From Candidatus Omnitrophota bacterium (GTDB taxonomy: Bacteria > Omnitrophota > Gorgyraeia > 2-02-FULL-51-18): a stretch of DNA of 49,503 nt. Shown piece by piece: positions 34,779 through 43,199 of the stretch. Under the pieces are notes generated by a model that made no database searches, was not told the origin of the DNA, and saw only the letters and a program-made list of their open reading frames with translations. How positions within the stretch are numbered: position 1 is the stretch's first letter; each line of letters starts with the position of its first letter. The stretch lies in assembly GCA_016197155.1 (NCBI GenBank), contig JACPWF010000013.1, positions 1 through 49,503 on the forward strand. Direction: 5' to 3'. The translations under genes and the position numbers were made by a program.

Positions 34779-36520
34779 GTCTTCAAATCCTCGTCGCACA
34801 CGGTCACGCGCAGGACCTCTTCCGGCGTCGTGACGCCCTGGAGGATCTTGGCGATGCCGTTCTCGCGGAGCGTTTTCATTCCCTCCTCGAGACCCCGTTT
34901 TTTAATCTCATGCTCCTGCGCGCATTTTAAAATCAGGTCCTTCACGGCGGGGGACAGCGTCAGCGCCTCGAGCAGCACCGCGCGGCCCGCGTAGCCGCTT
35001 TTGCCGCAGGCCTCACAACCTTTCCCGCGATAAAACAGGGCGCGCTTGTGAGCGCCCAGGTGTTTTTCCGTGACGGCGAGCTCCCGCATCAATTCTTTGG
35101 AGGGCTCATAACTTTCCCTGCACTTGAGACAGATTTTTCGGACCAGCCTCTGAGAACCGGCGAGCAAAACACTCGAGGTGATCAAAAAAGGTTCGATGCC
35201 CATGTTCACGAATCGCGTCACCGCGCCCACGGCCGTCGTCGCGTGCAGGGTGCTCAAGACCAGATGCCCCGTGAGAGCCGCCTTGATCGCCACGTCCGCG
35301 GTTTCCGAATCGCGGATCTCCCCGACCATGATGACGTCCGGATCCTGCCGCAAGATCGAGCGCAGGGCCGCCGCGAACGTCAGCTCCACCTCCGACCGGA
35401 TCGCCACCTGATTGATCCCGTCGATCTGAACTTCCACCGGGTCCTCCACGGTCACCAAATTTTTGTCGGGCGTGTCGATGAGTTTCAATACCGAATAAAG
35501 TGTCGTCGTTTTTCCCGATCCGGTCGGGCCGCAGATCACGATCATCCCGTGAGGGTGCGAAGCAGCTTTTTTGAGCTGGGCCAGCGGCTCCGGTTCAAAA
35601 CCCAATTTTTCGATGTCCAGCATCGCCTGGTTTTTGTCGAGCACGCGCAGCACGACTTTTTCTCCGAAATACGTCGGCAGGACAGAAACGCGAAAATCCA
35701 CTTCCCGGTCCCGCGTGCGGATCTTAAAGCGGCCGTCCTGCGGGACACGGTGTTCGGCGATGTCGAGATTCGACATGACCTTGAGCCGCGACACGACCCC
35801 CGGGTGCATCGCGCGCGTCGTCAAAAGCCCTTCCTGCAGAAGGCCGTCCACCCGCAGGCGCACGCGCAGGGTTTTTTCCTCGGGCTCGATGAAAATGTCG
35901 CTTGAGCGCCGGCGCACGGCCTCCGCTAAAATGGAATTGGTGAGCTTCACCACCGGCTCTTCCTCGGTCAAGCGCAGAAGTTCCTGCGCGGATTTTTGAG
36001 AAGGGCCCACGCCGCTGTCCTGGACCTCCAGATTCTCTTCCTCCATACCCTTGACCACGTCGTTCAGGGAGGACGAGAGATTCTCGCCGTAGTATTGTTC
36101 AATGGCCTCGCGGATTTCTTTGTCCTGCGCGATGAGCGTGCGCGTCTCCATTTGCGTGAGACGCCGGACGTCGTCGAGCGCTTCGATGTTCATCGGATCG
36201 GCCATGGCGATCGTCAGCGTGTTTCCAAAAACCGAAACGGGAACGAGGTTATAAAGCTCGGCCATCTTGCGGGGAATGAGGGAAAGCGCCTTCGCGCTCG
36301 GCTTGTAACGGTGAATGTGAATGGCGGGAATGCCCAGCTCCGCGCTCAAGACCTCGATCAAATTGTCGGGCGAGATATAGCCGAGCTTCACGAGAAGTTC
36401 GCCGATCCGCTCTTTCCTCTGCTTCTGGATTTTGAGCGCCTCGTCCAGTTTTTCCTGAGTGAGGATGTTGCCCTTCACCAAGAGGGCCGTCAACCGTTCC
36501 CGCAGAGCCGAGCTCATCAT
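34775..36520 (-). CDS. Second PilB/GspE-type ATPase with MshEN domain
   Basis: A 581-residue paralogue of the next gene: MshEN domain (LGELL-type helices KERIGELLVKLGYISPDNLIEVL), a linker around VVKGMEEENLEVQDSGVG, SSDIFIEPEE, Walker A GPTGSGKTT, VTVEDPVEVQ, VMVGEIRDSETADVA, HATTAVGAVTRF, and zinc cysteines (CLKCRE, CEACGKSG). Two extension-type ATPases in tandem before one PilC suggest either alternative motors or one regulatory copy. Start codons ATG 36520 and 36517 are adjacent. Confidence 0.93.
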   Translation of the reverse strand: MMSSALRERLTALLVKGNILTQEKLDEALKIQKQRKERIGELLVKLGYISPDNLIEVLSAELGIPAIHIHRYKPSAKALSLIPRKMAELYNLVPVSVFGNTLTIAMADPMNIEALDDVRRLTQMETRTLIAQDKEIREAIEQYYGENLSSSLNDVVKGMEEENLEVQDSGVGPSQKSAQELLRLTEEEPVVKLTNSILAEAVRRRSSDIFIEPEEKTLRVRLRVDGLLQEGLLTTRAMHPGVVSRLKVMSNLDIAEHRVPQDGRFKIRTRDREVDFRVSVLPTYFGEKVVLRVLDKNQAMLDIEKLGFEPEPLAQLKKAASHPHGMIVICGPTGSGKTTTLYSVLKLIDTPDKNLVTVEDPVEVQIDGINQVAIRSEVELTFAAALRSILRQDPDVIMVGEIRDSETADVAIKAALTGHLVLSTLHATTAVGAVTRFVNMGIEPFLITSSVLLAGSQRLVRKICLKCRESYEPSKELMRELAVTEKHLGAHKRALFYRGKGCEACGKSGYAGRAVLLEALTLSPAVKDLILKCAQEHEIKKRGLEEGMKTLRENGIAKILQGVTTPEEVLRVTVCDEDLKT

Positions 36521-36536
36521 TCACCCGCCGTTTCCA

Positions 36537-36974
36537 TTAAACTTTGTAACACCGTTTGATCGCCTCGTTCACATCCGTCGTGGTCGCCACAAAAATCTGC
36601 AGTTTCAAATGCGTGATCATCTCCACGTCTTCGACGGCGGAGGTGTTGAGGGGGTTCGACATCGCCACCGTCAGGATACCCCCCACGCGGTCCACGGCGA
36701 TCAGGCCATACTGCTTGGCCACCTGTTCGGGGATTAATTTAGCCGTTTCGCCGTCTATTTCGTAGCCGCCCAGCGGCAGATACGGAAAACCGTACTGCGC
36801 CGTGAGCGCCTGGGCGATCGCCTCTTCCGTGGTGTGCCCGAGCGCCACTAGGATCTGCCCGATCAGCCCGCCTTTCTCCTTTTGAACCCTGAGCGCCTCG
36901 GCCAGATTTTCGGGAGTGATGAGCTTGCTTTCGATTAAAAGCTCCCCGAGTTGTTTGGGATTGATTTTTTTCAT
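36537..36974 (-). CDS. Standalone MshEN/GspE N-terminal domain protein
   Basis: A 145-residue protein made only of the ATPase N-terminal domain: LGELLIESKLITPENLAEALRVQ, then IGQILVALGHTTEEAIAQALTAQ with the paired L-G-x-x-L helices of MshEN, then LIPEQVAKQYGLIAV and LTVAMSNPLN as in the full ATPases. No P-loop, so it cannot hydrolyse ATP. It could act as a free c-di-GMP sensor or compete with the ATPase N-termini. It overlaps pilT by 4 bases. Confidence 0.87.
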   Translation of the reverse strand: MKKINPKQLGELLIESKLITPENLAEALRVQKEKGGLIGQILVALGHTTEEAIAQALTAQYGFPYLPLGGYEIDGETAKLIPEQVAKQYGLIAVDRVGGILTVAMSNPLNTSAVEDVEMITHLKLQIFVATTTDVNEAIKRCYKV

Positions 36975-38035
36975 TTCATCGCCAAAAGCCTTTCCAATTC
37001 CTGAAAATCAGAGGTGCGTTCGAGCGCGCTCTCGCGCGAAATTTTTCCCGACCTCACCAGTTCCGCCAGGCTCATGTTGAGTGTGCGCATCCCTTCTTTT
37101 TGGCCCATTTGAATCGACGAATAAATCTGGTGGGATTTCGAATCCCGGATGAGCGTGCGGATCGCGGGGTTGGCGATCAGGATCTCGGCCGCCAGCGCCA
37201 GGCCCCCGCCGGTTTTGGGAATGAGTTGCTGGCAGATCACCGCCTGCAGGACAAATGAAAACTGGACGCGGATCTGCTGTTGCTGGTGCGCCGGAAAAAC
37301 GTCGATCACGCGGTTCACCGACTGGACGGCGTCCGGCGTGTGCAGGGTCGCGAAAACCAGGTGGCCCGTCTCGGCGGCCATGAGGGCGGTTTCGATCGTC
37401 TCCAAATCGCGCATCTCGCCGATCAAAACCACATCGGGGTCCTGGCGCAGGACGTGCTTGAGCGCGGCGTGGAACGACTGCGTGTCGCCGCCCACTTCTC
37501 TCTGGTGAATGATCGCTTTTTTATTTTGAAAAATGAATTCGATCGGGTCTTCGACCGTGACGATGTGACAGGCCTCGTGGCGGTTGATGTGATCGATCAT
37601 CGACGCGAGGGTCGTGGTCTTGCCGCTGCCGGTGGCGCCGGTCACGAGAATGAGCCCGCTCGGACGCGAAACCAGGCTCTCGGCCACCGCAATGGGAAAG
37701 CCGATCTGTTCGAACGTCATCGGGTCAAACGGCAGGGCGCGGATCGCCGCGGCGATCGCGTTTCTCTGATAAAAAAGGTTCGCGCGAAAACGGCCCACCC
37801 CCGGGATGCCAAAGGAGGTGTCGAGCTCCTTTTCCTTCTCAAAAATTTTAAACCGGTCTTCCGACACGCACTGCGCCAAAAGGGCCATGACCTGGCCGCG
37901 CGTCAACACCCCCTCGAAGAGAGGCACGAGGTCCCCGTCCACGCGCATCACAACGGGCGCGCCTTCACTGATATGCACATCCGAGGCCCTTTTAGAAACG
38001 GCGTACTTTAAAAGTTCGGTCAGCGATTCTTTCAT
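36971..38035 (-). CDS. pilT: Pilus retraction ATPase PilT
   Basis: A 354-residue hexameric ATPase with RASDVHISEGAPVVMRVDG, Walker A GATGSGKTTTLASMIDHIN, VEDPIEF, the PilT-type DPDVVLIGEMRDLETI, HTPDAVQSVNRVIDVFP, and the AIRTLIRD-like C-terminal region that marks retraction motors. It confirms a dynamic type IV pilus rather than a type II secretion system. Confidence 0.95.
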   Translation of the reverse strand: MKESLTELLKYAVSKRASDVHISEGAPVVMRVDGDLVPLFEGVLTRGQVMALLAQCVSEDRFKIFEKEKELDTSFGIPGVGRFRANLFYQRNAIAAAIRALPFDPMTFEQIGFPIAVAESLVSRPSGLILVTGATGSGKTTTLASMIDHINRHEACHIVTVEDPIEFIFQNKKAIIHQREVGGDTQSFHAALKHVLRQDPDVVLIGEMRDLETIETALMAAETGHLVFATLHTPDAVQSVNRVIDVFPAHQQQQIRVQFSFVLQAVICQQLIPKTGGGLALAAEILIANPAIRTLIRDSKSHQIYSSIQMGQKEGMRTLNMSLAELVRSGKISRESALERTSDFQELERLLAMK

Positions 38036-38066
38036 CGCGATCCCCCATCCTTCCTGTTTTAATTTC

Positions 38067-38966
38067 TTAAGAAGCGAATGCTTCGACTAAGTTGGCTCCG
38101 CGCTTTTTCGCCTCCAGCATCCGGCCGTGGGCTTTCAAGAAAAGCTCTTCCCCCGACACGCCGTCTATCGGATTTTCGCTGATCCCGATCGACACGGTGA
38201 ACCGGACCTTTGAACCGCCCACCTTTGCGGAAAGATGATCCGCCACCCCCCGCCGGATCTTCTCCACAAACTCGATGGCGCTTTTCTTATTCTTCTCGGG
38301 AAGGATCACCGCGAACTCTTCCTTTGTGATCCGCGCCGCGCGGTCAAATTCGGACAGATGCCTGCCGAACACCTTGGCCATGGATTTCAGAAGCTCCCCG
38401 GACACCTCTTCGCCGTGTTGTTTGGAATAGGCGTCAAACCCGTCGATCGCCAAATACGCGAACGCGCAGGGCCGCTGGTAATGGATGGACCGCTGGATCT
38501 CCTCATCCAGGCGCTCGCGGATGTAGGTGGCGTTGTAAAGCCCCGTGAGTTTGTCCTTCATGGAAAGCTTTTCCACTTTCTCAAGAAGTTCCCTGGCATT
38601 TGCGGAGATGGTCCGAAGACTATGCGAGAGGTCCTCCAATTCGTCCGCCCCTTTGATTTCCCGGATCTGCCGCTCGATATCCAGTTTCCCGTCGGCGAGG
38701 CTTTGAGCCGCCACCGTCGCGCCCACAATCGGGTAGACGAGCTGTTTGGCCAGCAAATAGCCGAGCACGGCCAAAACGATGCTCCCCACCATGACAAGGG
38801 ACACGATCCCGAGGTTAGCCGAATTGATCTCAAAGGGAAACTTAATGAAGAGCGAGGCCACATACACACCGCCTAAAATAGGCAGTAACGACATCAGGCA
38901 AAACGCAACCACCAGCTTATACCTTAACTTAGTGGGCAGAAAAGCCAGTTTTGAGAGGATTAGCAT
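38067..38966 (-). CDS. Membrane HAMP-GGDEF protein with degenerate active site
   Basis: A 299-residue protein: two membrane helices (about 18-41 and 52-72), a HAMP-like linker (YPIVGATVAAQSLADGKLD), a short coiled coil, then a GGDEF fold beginning MKDKLTGLYNATYIRERLDEE. The signature that should read GGDEF is ITKEEF, the substrate-binding YND/GD positions read YSK and SGE, and the RxxD inhibitory site is lost. Probably not a diguanylate cyclase but a sensor or c-di-GMP/GTP-binding regulator. As first gene of the pilus operon it is well placed to control the MshEN-bearing motors. Confidence 0.85.
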   Translation of the reverse strand: MLILSKLAFLPTKLRYKLVVAFCLMSLLPILGGVYVASLFIKFPFEINSANLGIVSLVMVGSIVLAVLGYLLAKQLVYPIVGATVAAQSLADGKLDIERQIREIKGADELEDLSHSLRTISANARELLEKVEKLSMKDKLTGLYNATYIRERLDEEIQRSIHYQRPCAFAYLAIDGFDAYSKQHGEEVSGELLKSMAKVFGRHLSEFDRAARITKEEFAVILPEKNKKSAIEFVEKIRRGVADHLSAKVGGSKVRFTVSIGISENPIDGVSGEELFLKAHGRMLEAKKRGANLVEAFAS

Positions 38967-38989
38967 ATTTTTGTCCTTTCTTGATTAAA

Positions 38990-39018
38990 ATAATATACTA
39001 ATTATTAACATTAGTCAA
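38990..39018 (-). promoter_or_regulatory. Sigma70-type promoter of the pilus operon
   Basis: Minus strand TTGACT (39018-39013), 17-bp spacer, TATTAT (38995-38990), in an AT-rich block about 25 bases before the GGDEF-protein start. AAGGA lies before that ATG. Confidence 0.8.
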
Positions 39019-39043
39019 TAGTAGTTAAGAATAATTATGATAA

Positions 39044-39070
39044 ATTAATCGATTAAAAATTTACAATTAA
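39044..39070 (+). repeat. 27-bp direct repeat, copy 1
   Basis: ATTAATCGATTAAAAAT plus TTACAATTAA. It matches copy 2 at 39126-39152 with about three mismatches. The copies bracket the palindrome at 39081-39122. Confidence 0.8.
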
Positions 39071-39080
39071 TAAGATTCAA

Positions 39081-39122
39081 AAGGGGACTGTCCCTTTTTG
39101 GGCTAAAAGGGACAGTCCCCTT
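39081..39122. repeat. Perfect 18-bp palindrome (GGGGACTGTCCC family), likely rodA terminator
   Basis: AAGGGGACTGTCCCTTTT, loop TGGGCT, then its exact complement. This GGGGACTGTCCC element is a dispersed repeat in many bacteria. In the minus-strand transcript it follows rodA by about 28 bases and is followed by TTTT, so it can serve as terminator. With the direct repeats it fills the gap 38967-39149, together with the promoter. Confidence 0.85.
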
Positions 39123-39125
39123 AAT

Positions 39126-39152
39126 ATTAATCGATTAAAAATCTATAATTTA
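39126..39152 (+). repeat. 27-bp direct repeat, copy 2, overlapping the rodA stop
   Basis: ATTAATCGATTAAAAAT plus CTATAATTTA. The last three bases are the rodA stop codon on the other strand. Confidence 0.8.
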
Positions 39153-40244
39153 AAAAAGAGGCTTGTGGAGGTGGATATTAAGGAGAAGGCCAATGGCGAG
39201 CATGGTCGTGATAACCGAGGTGCCTCCGTAGCTGACTAGAGGAAGCGGGACCCCCACCACCGGCAAGAGGCCCATTGTCATGCCGATGTTGATAAAAGCC
39301 TGGAAGCCGATCATCGTGGTGATCCCGCAGGCAAGCCCACTGCCAAACCGGTCCGGTGTTTGGCCGCATAGGGCGTAGCCTTTTTTGACGATCACGCCGA
39401 ATAGAAAAAGGAGGGCCAGACAAGCGGCCAGCCCTCCCTCTTCGGCCACGACGCTGAAAATAAAGTCCGTGTGTTTTTCCGGCAAAAACTGCAAATGGGT
39501 TTGGGTGCCGCCCATGAAACCCCTTCCCAACAAGCCCCCCGACCCGATCGCGATTTTAGACTGAATGATCGTGTAGCCCGCTCCCAAAGGGTCGAGATTG
39601 GGGTTCATGAAAACCAAAAGTCTCGTGCGTTGGTAATCCTTGAGAAAGAAAAAAAGAAGCGGCGAGGCCAAAACTCCGATCGCCAAAAAAATCAGGAGCG
39701 CGCGCGCCCTGAATCCCCACCCATAAAGCATCGCCAGAAAAATGGGCACGAGAATGACCGCGGTCCCCAGATCCGGCTCTTTTAAAATCAAAAGGAAGGG
39801 CACGCCCACGATGATGAAGGGCATCAGGCGATCCCGCTTGGAGAGGGATTCGACCCGCTTGTGAGAAAAAAGGTGAGCCAAGACCAGAATGACCGACAGC
39901 TTCGCCAACTCCGAGGGCTGAAAATTGAATCCGCCCAAATCGATCCAGCGCCGGGCCCCCAGCCGCGGCGGTGTGAAAAGAACCGCGACCAAAAGGAAAA
40001 CACTGACAAAATAAAGCGGCCAGGCCCAGTCCCGCAGGCGGAAGGTGTTCACGCGAAGGATCAAAAACACGAGCAGGATCCCGATGCCCATCCAGAGGAT
40101 CTGCTTGACCACGAGCGTGTGAACCAGAAGCTCGCGCGATTTGAAAGACGCGCTGTAAACGCTGAAGACCCCGATCAAAAAAATGAGGATCGGCGCCGCG
40201 AAAAGGCCTTTATCCAAATTCCGGAAGTTTAATTTAGAACTCAT
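39150..40244 (-). CDS. rodA: SEDS peptidoglycan polymerase RodA
   Basis: A 364-residue, ten-helix protein: FSVYSASF, RRWIDLGGFNFQPSELAKLSVIL, the catalytic-region LKEPDLGTAVILVPIF, AIGSGGLLGRGFMGGTQ, FLPEKHTDFIFSVVAEEGG and PLPLVSYGGTSVI. It polymerises glycan strands for side-wall growth together with PBP2. ATG 40244 overlaps the PBP2 stop as ATGA. Last gene of the mre operon. Confidence 0.96.
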   Translation of the reverse strand: MSSKLNFRNLDKGLFAAPILIFLIGVFSVYSASFKSRELLVHTLVVKQILWMGIGILLVFLILRVNTFRLRDWAWPLYFVSVFLLVAVLFTPPRLGARRWIDLGGFNFQPSELAKLSVILVLAHLFSHKRVESLSKRDRLMPFIIVGVPFLLILKEPDLGTAVILVPIFLAMLYGWGFRARALLIFLAIGVLASPLLFFFLKDYQRTRLLVFMNPNLDPLGAGYTIIQSKIAIGSGGLLGRGFMGGTQTHLQFLPEKHTDFIFSVVAEEGGLAACLALLFLFGVIVKKGYALCGQTPDRFGSGLACGITTMIGFQAFINIGMTMGLLPVVGVPLPLVSYGGTSVITTMLAIGLLLNIHLHKPLF

Positions 40245-41974
40245 AAATAGGAGGCCTTTTTGAGCCATTGAAAAAGAAGGGCGGCCAGGCTCGCCGCGCT
40301 CACTCCCCCGCGCCCGCCGTTTTCCAGAAAAACCACGACGGCCACTTTTGGATTTTCCTCGGGGGCAAATCCCACAAACCACGCGTGCGTGCGGTCCTGC
40401 CCCGATTGCGCGGTGCCCGTTTTTCCCGCGATGCGGATCCCCTCGACGCGGGCCAGCCTGCCGGTCCCCGTGCCCGATTGGATGACGGCGTCGAGGCCGT
40501 CGATCACGGCCCGGAGATCCGACGGGTCGATGGTCAGCGTGCGGGACGAGCCGTCCGCCACTTTGACATTTTCGATCCGGTCGACGACATGCGGTTTGAA
40601 GATCCAGCCGTGCGCGGCCACACCCGCGATCATCCCCAGCGCCTGAATCGGGGTCACCTGGAGATAACCCTGGCCGATGGCGAAATTCGCGGTCTCCCCT
40701 TCATACCAGGGCGCGTGATAAACTTTTTTCTTCCATTCGCGGGAAGGGACAAACCCCTCTTTTTCGCCCGGCAAATCGATGCCGGTGAGTTTTGAAAAAC
40801 CAAATTGGGCGGCCTTTTCCGCGATCGCGTCCACCCCCGCCAAAACGCCCGCTGAGTAGAAATACACGTTGCACGAGTGGGCGAATCCCTCGGCCAGACG
40901 CTCGTCGCCGTGCCCCGTCAAATTCCAGCAGTGAAACGCGTTCCCGCCGATCGTGAGAACGCCTCCGCATTTAAAAACCGTCGCGGCGGTTATTTTTTTC
41001 TGTTCGAGCGCGGCCAGGGCCGTCACGATTTTAAAAATCGATCCGGGCGGATAAGCGCCGCGGATCGCGCGGTTCACCATCGGGGCGCGCTCGTCGGTCA
41101 AATAGTCCCCCACTTTTTTCCGGCCCTCGCGCGTCGCAAAAAGATTCGGGTCGAAGGAGGGGGAGCTGTTGAGCGAGAGGAGCCCGCCGTCCTCGAGGTT
41201 CATGACGATCACCGCCCCTTTTTGAGCCCGTAAATATTCCTGAACCGTGGATTCCAGTTCGGCGTCCACGGTGAGGCGGATATCCTTGCCGCCGGTGGGC
41301 CGCTCGAAACCGAGCGTCCGGACGAACCGGCCGCGGCTGTTGACTTCCATTTGAATGCCGCCGGACCGGCCGCGAAGGTAGGACTCGTAGAATTTTTCCA
41401 CACCGTCGCGGCCGACCCAGTCAGCCGGCTTGTACCCGCCGATCTCCATTAAATCTTCCTCATCGTCACGGATCGGCCCGACAAAACCCACCAGATGCGC
41501 CGCGGATTCTCCCAGGGGATAGGTCCGTTTCGAATGCGTCTCCACGAGAAACCCCGGCAATCTGTCGAGACGCTCTTCGATCGCGATGGCTTTTTGGGAA
41601 CCGATGTCTTCGGCCATGAGCACGGTATGAAAGGCGCCGGGCGGGCGTTCGTAAAAACGTTTTTCGAGCGTCCAGGCGTCTTCGCCCAGGATCGGCGCGA
41701 GAACGCGGCAGCTTTGCTGAATCGCCCCTTGGGCTTCCCAGGGAATGGCGGAACAGTTGAAACCCAGGCGGCTGGTCGCCAGCACCCGGCCGCGGCGGTC
41801 GAGGATTTTTCCGCGCGCGCCTTCCAGATAAATCACGCGCAGGCGGTTTTTTTCGGAAAGCGCCCGGTAGGCGTCTCCTTTAATGACCTGCATCCAGACG
41901 AGATTTACACCCAGGAACGCGAAGAGCGCGGTCGTGACGAATAAAAGCCGTTGGGCCTTATCCGAAACGCTCAT
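40241..41974 (-). CDS. mrdA: Penicillin-binding protein 2 (peptidoglycan transpeptidase)
   Basis: A 577-residue protein with one N-terminal membrane helix, a dimerisation/pedestal region starting LRVIYLEGARGKILDRRGRV, and a transpeptidase domain with Ser312-IFK315, SCN at 367-369 and KTG at 518-520. It cross-links peptidoglycan in the elongasome with RodA. Slightly shorter than E. coli PBP2. ATGA overlap with mreD. Confidence 0.96.
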   Translation of the reverse strand: MSVSDKAQRLLFVTTALFAFLGVNLVWMQVIKGDAYRALSEKNRLRVIYLEGARGKILDRRGRVLATSRLGFNCSAIPWEAQGAIQQSCRVLAPILGEDAWTLEKRFYERPPGAFHTVLMAEDIGSQKAIAIEERLDRLPGFLVETHSKRTYPLGESAAHLVGFVGPIRDDEEDLMEIGGYKPADWVGRDGVEKFYESYLRGRSGGIQMEVNSRGRFVRTLGFERPTGGKDIRLTVDAELESTVQEYLRAQKGAVIVMNLEDGGLLSLNSSPSFDPNLFATREGRKKVGDYLTDERAPMVNRAIRGAYPPGSIFKIVTALAALEQKKITAATVFKCGGVLTIGGNAFHCWNLTGHGDERLAEGFAHSCNVYFYSAGVLAGVDAIAEKAAQFGFSKLTGIDLPGEKEGFVPSREWKKKVYHAPWYEGETANFAIGQGYLQVTPIQALGMIAGVAAHGWIFKPHVVDRIENVKVADGSSRTLTIDPSDLRAVIDGLDAVIQSGTGTGRLARVEGIRIAGKTGTAQSGQDRTHAWFVGFAPEENPKVAVVVFLENGGRGGVSAASLAALLFQWLKKASYL

Positions 41975-42420
41975 GAAAATCGTTTGAGAATTTGAAAAAC
42001 AAACGGCGAGAGAATAGCCGTGATCAAGAGGTCCCGCGGCAGGAAGGCCTCGCGAACAAGCGATAAGCCGAAGGCGTGATTTCCAAGGTTGAAAAAAGTC
42101 ACGAGGTACAGGGCGATCACGGGCAGAAGGATCTGCGTCCACAGGCTGTCGCGAAAAACTTTTTGGGCCGCCAGGCCCGCCAAAAAACCGATTCCGCCAA
42201 AAATCGCCGACTCGTAACCGATGCGTCCCACTCCAAAAACTTCGAGCAGGCCGCCCGCGGCACCTCCCAGCGCTAAACCAAAAACCGGTCCCCGGGAAAG
42301 CGCGTAGAAAAGGACCCCCAACAGGACCAGCGGCAGGTCCTGCCCAAAAAAAATAAACCCCGCGGCGTTTTGAATGAGAAAAAGAAAAAAGATCACCGCG
42401 AACGCTAGGACCCCGCGCAC
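41971..42420 (-). CDS. mreD: Rod-shape protein MreD
   Basis: A 149-residue protein almost entirely of membrane helices, with the family-like FFGQDLPLVLLGVLFYALSRGPVFGLALGGAAGGLLEV. A GTG start at 42420 overlaps mreC by 16 bases. Between mreC and mrdA, the usual place. MreD diverges strongly, so position carries much of the weight. Confidence 0.88.
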   Translation of the reverse strand: MRGVLAFAVIFFLFLIQNAAGFIFFGQDLPLVLLGVLFYALSRGPVFGLALGGAAGGLLEVFGVGRIGYESAIFGGIGFLAGLAAQKVFRDSLWTQILLPVIALYLVTFFNLGNHAFGLSLVREAFLPRDLLITAILSPFVFQILKRFS

Positions 42421-43187
42421 GTGACTTCCTCCGCCCGGCCCGGATCCGCGAAGGGCTCGAGCTCCGCCTCCTGATAATTCTGACCCGCGTCTTTCCGGAC
42501 GCGGACGATTTTTCCCACGCGCACCCCTTTCGGAAAGAGCCCGCCGAAGCCCGCTGTTTCCACTTCGTCACCGATTTTGATTTCTTCGTCCTTTGAAAGA
42601 TAACGGATGGCGCAGCGGCCGGACAACGAACCCGTCAAGACCCCCTCCTGGCGCGTGCGTTGGACGAGGACCCCGATGCGAAAATTGGGATCCTGCATCA
42701 GAAGCACCTTGGAGACCGAAGGGCCCGATTCGACGATTTTTCCCACGAGCGAAAAGTCCGATAGGACAACCCTATTCATCTTGACGCCATCTTTGGTCCC
42801 CTTGTCGATCAGAAACACCCGGTTCCACGCCGACGGCGAGCGGCCGATGACACGGCTGTGGATCAAACGCTTAAACGAAAGGGACTGCGGAGGCACAAGC
42901 CCTAAAAGTTTGGTCAGCCGCGCGTTTTCCAGGGCGAGTTCGCGGGAATCAAACGCCTTCGAATCGATTTCCGCGAGCCGGGTTTTGAGCGCGCGGTTTT
43001 CGCGGGCGTTTTGCCGGAAACGGTAAAGGTCCGTGACGAACGCGGCCGTCTCTTTGGACAAGACAAGCGGCCATTCGAGAAATGAGGCGGCCGAGCCTTT
43101 AATCGAAACGGCTTGGGAAACAGGGAGAGTGGTCAGGAAAAAAAGGAAGGACGCGACACCGATGACAACGGACGTTTTTTTCAGCAC
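42405..43187 (-). CDS. mreC: Rod-shape protein MreC
   Basis: A 260-residue protein: one N-terminal helix, a coiled coil (about 60-95), then the periplasmic beta domain with VIGRSPSAWNRVFLIDKGTKDGVKMN, VLLMQDPNFRIGVLVQR, GDEVETAGFGGLFPKGVRVGKI. It bridges MreB filaments to PBP2. It uses a GTG start and follows mreB by 12 bases. Confidence 0.95.
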   Translation of the reverse strand: MLKKTSVVIGVASFLFFLTTLPVSQAVSIKGSAASFLEWPLVLSKETAAFVTDLYRFRQNARENRALKTRLAEIDSKAFDSRELALENARLTKLLGLVPPQSLSFKRLIHSRVIGRSPSAWNRVFLIDKGTKDGVKMNRVVLSDFSLVGKIVESGPSVSKVLLMQDPNFRIGVLVQRTRQEGVLTGSLSGRCAIRYLSKDEEIKIGDEVETAGFGGLFPKGVRVGKIVRVRKDAGQNYQEAELEPFADPGRAEEVTCAGS

Positions 43188-43199
43188 ATCTTTAAATTT

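Noticed and set aside
24770-38035. Type II secretion system instead of a pilus
   Set aside because: PilT-type retraction ATPase, PilM and the INLLP-bearing PilN are present, and no GspC, GspL or GspM is seen.
38067-38966. Active diguanylate cyclase
   Set aside because: The signature reads ITKEEF and the nucleotide-contact residues are replaced.
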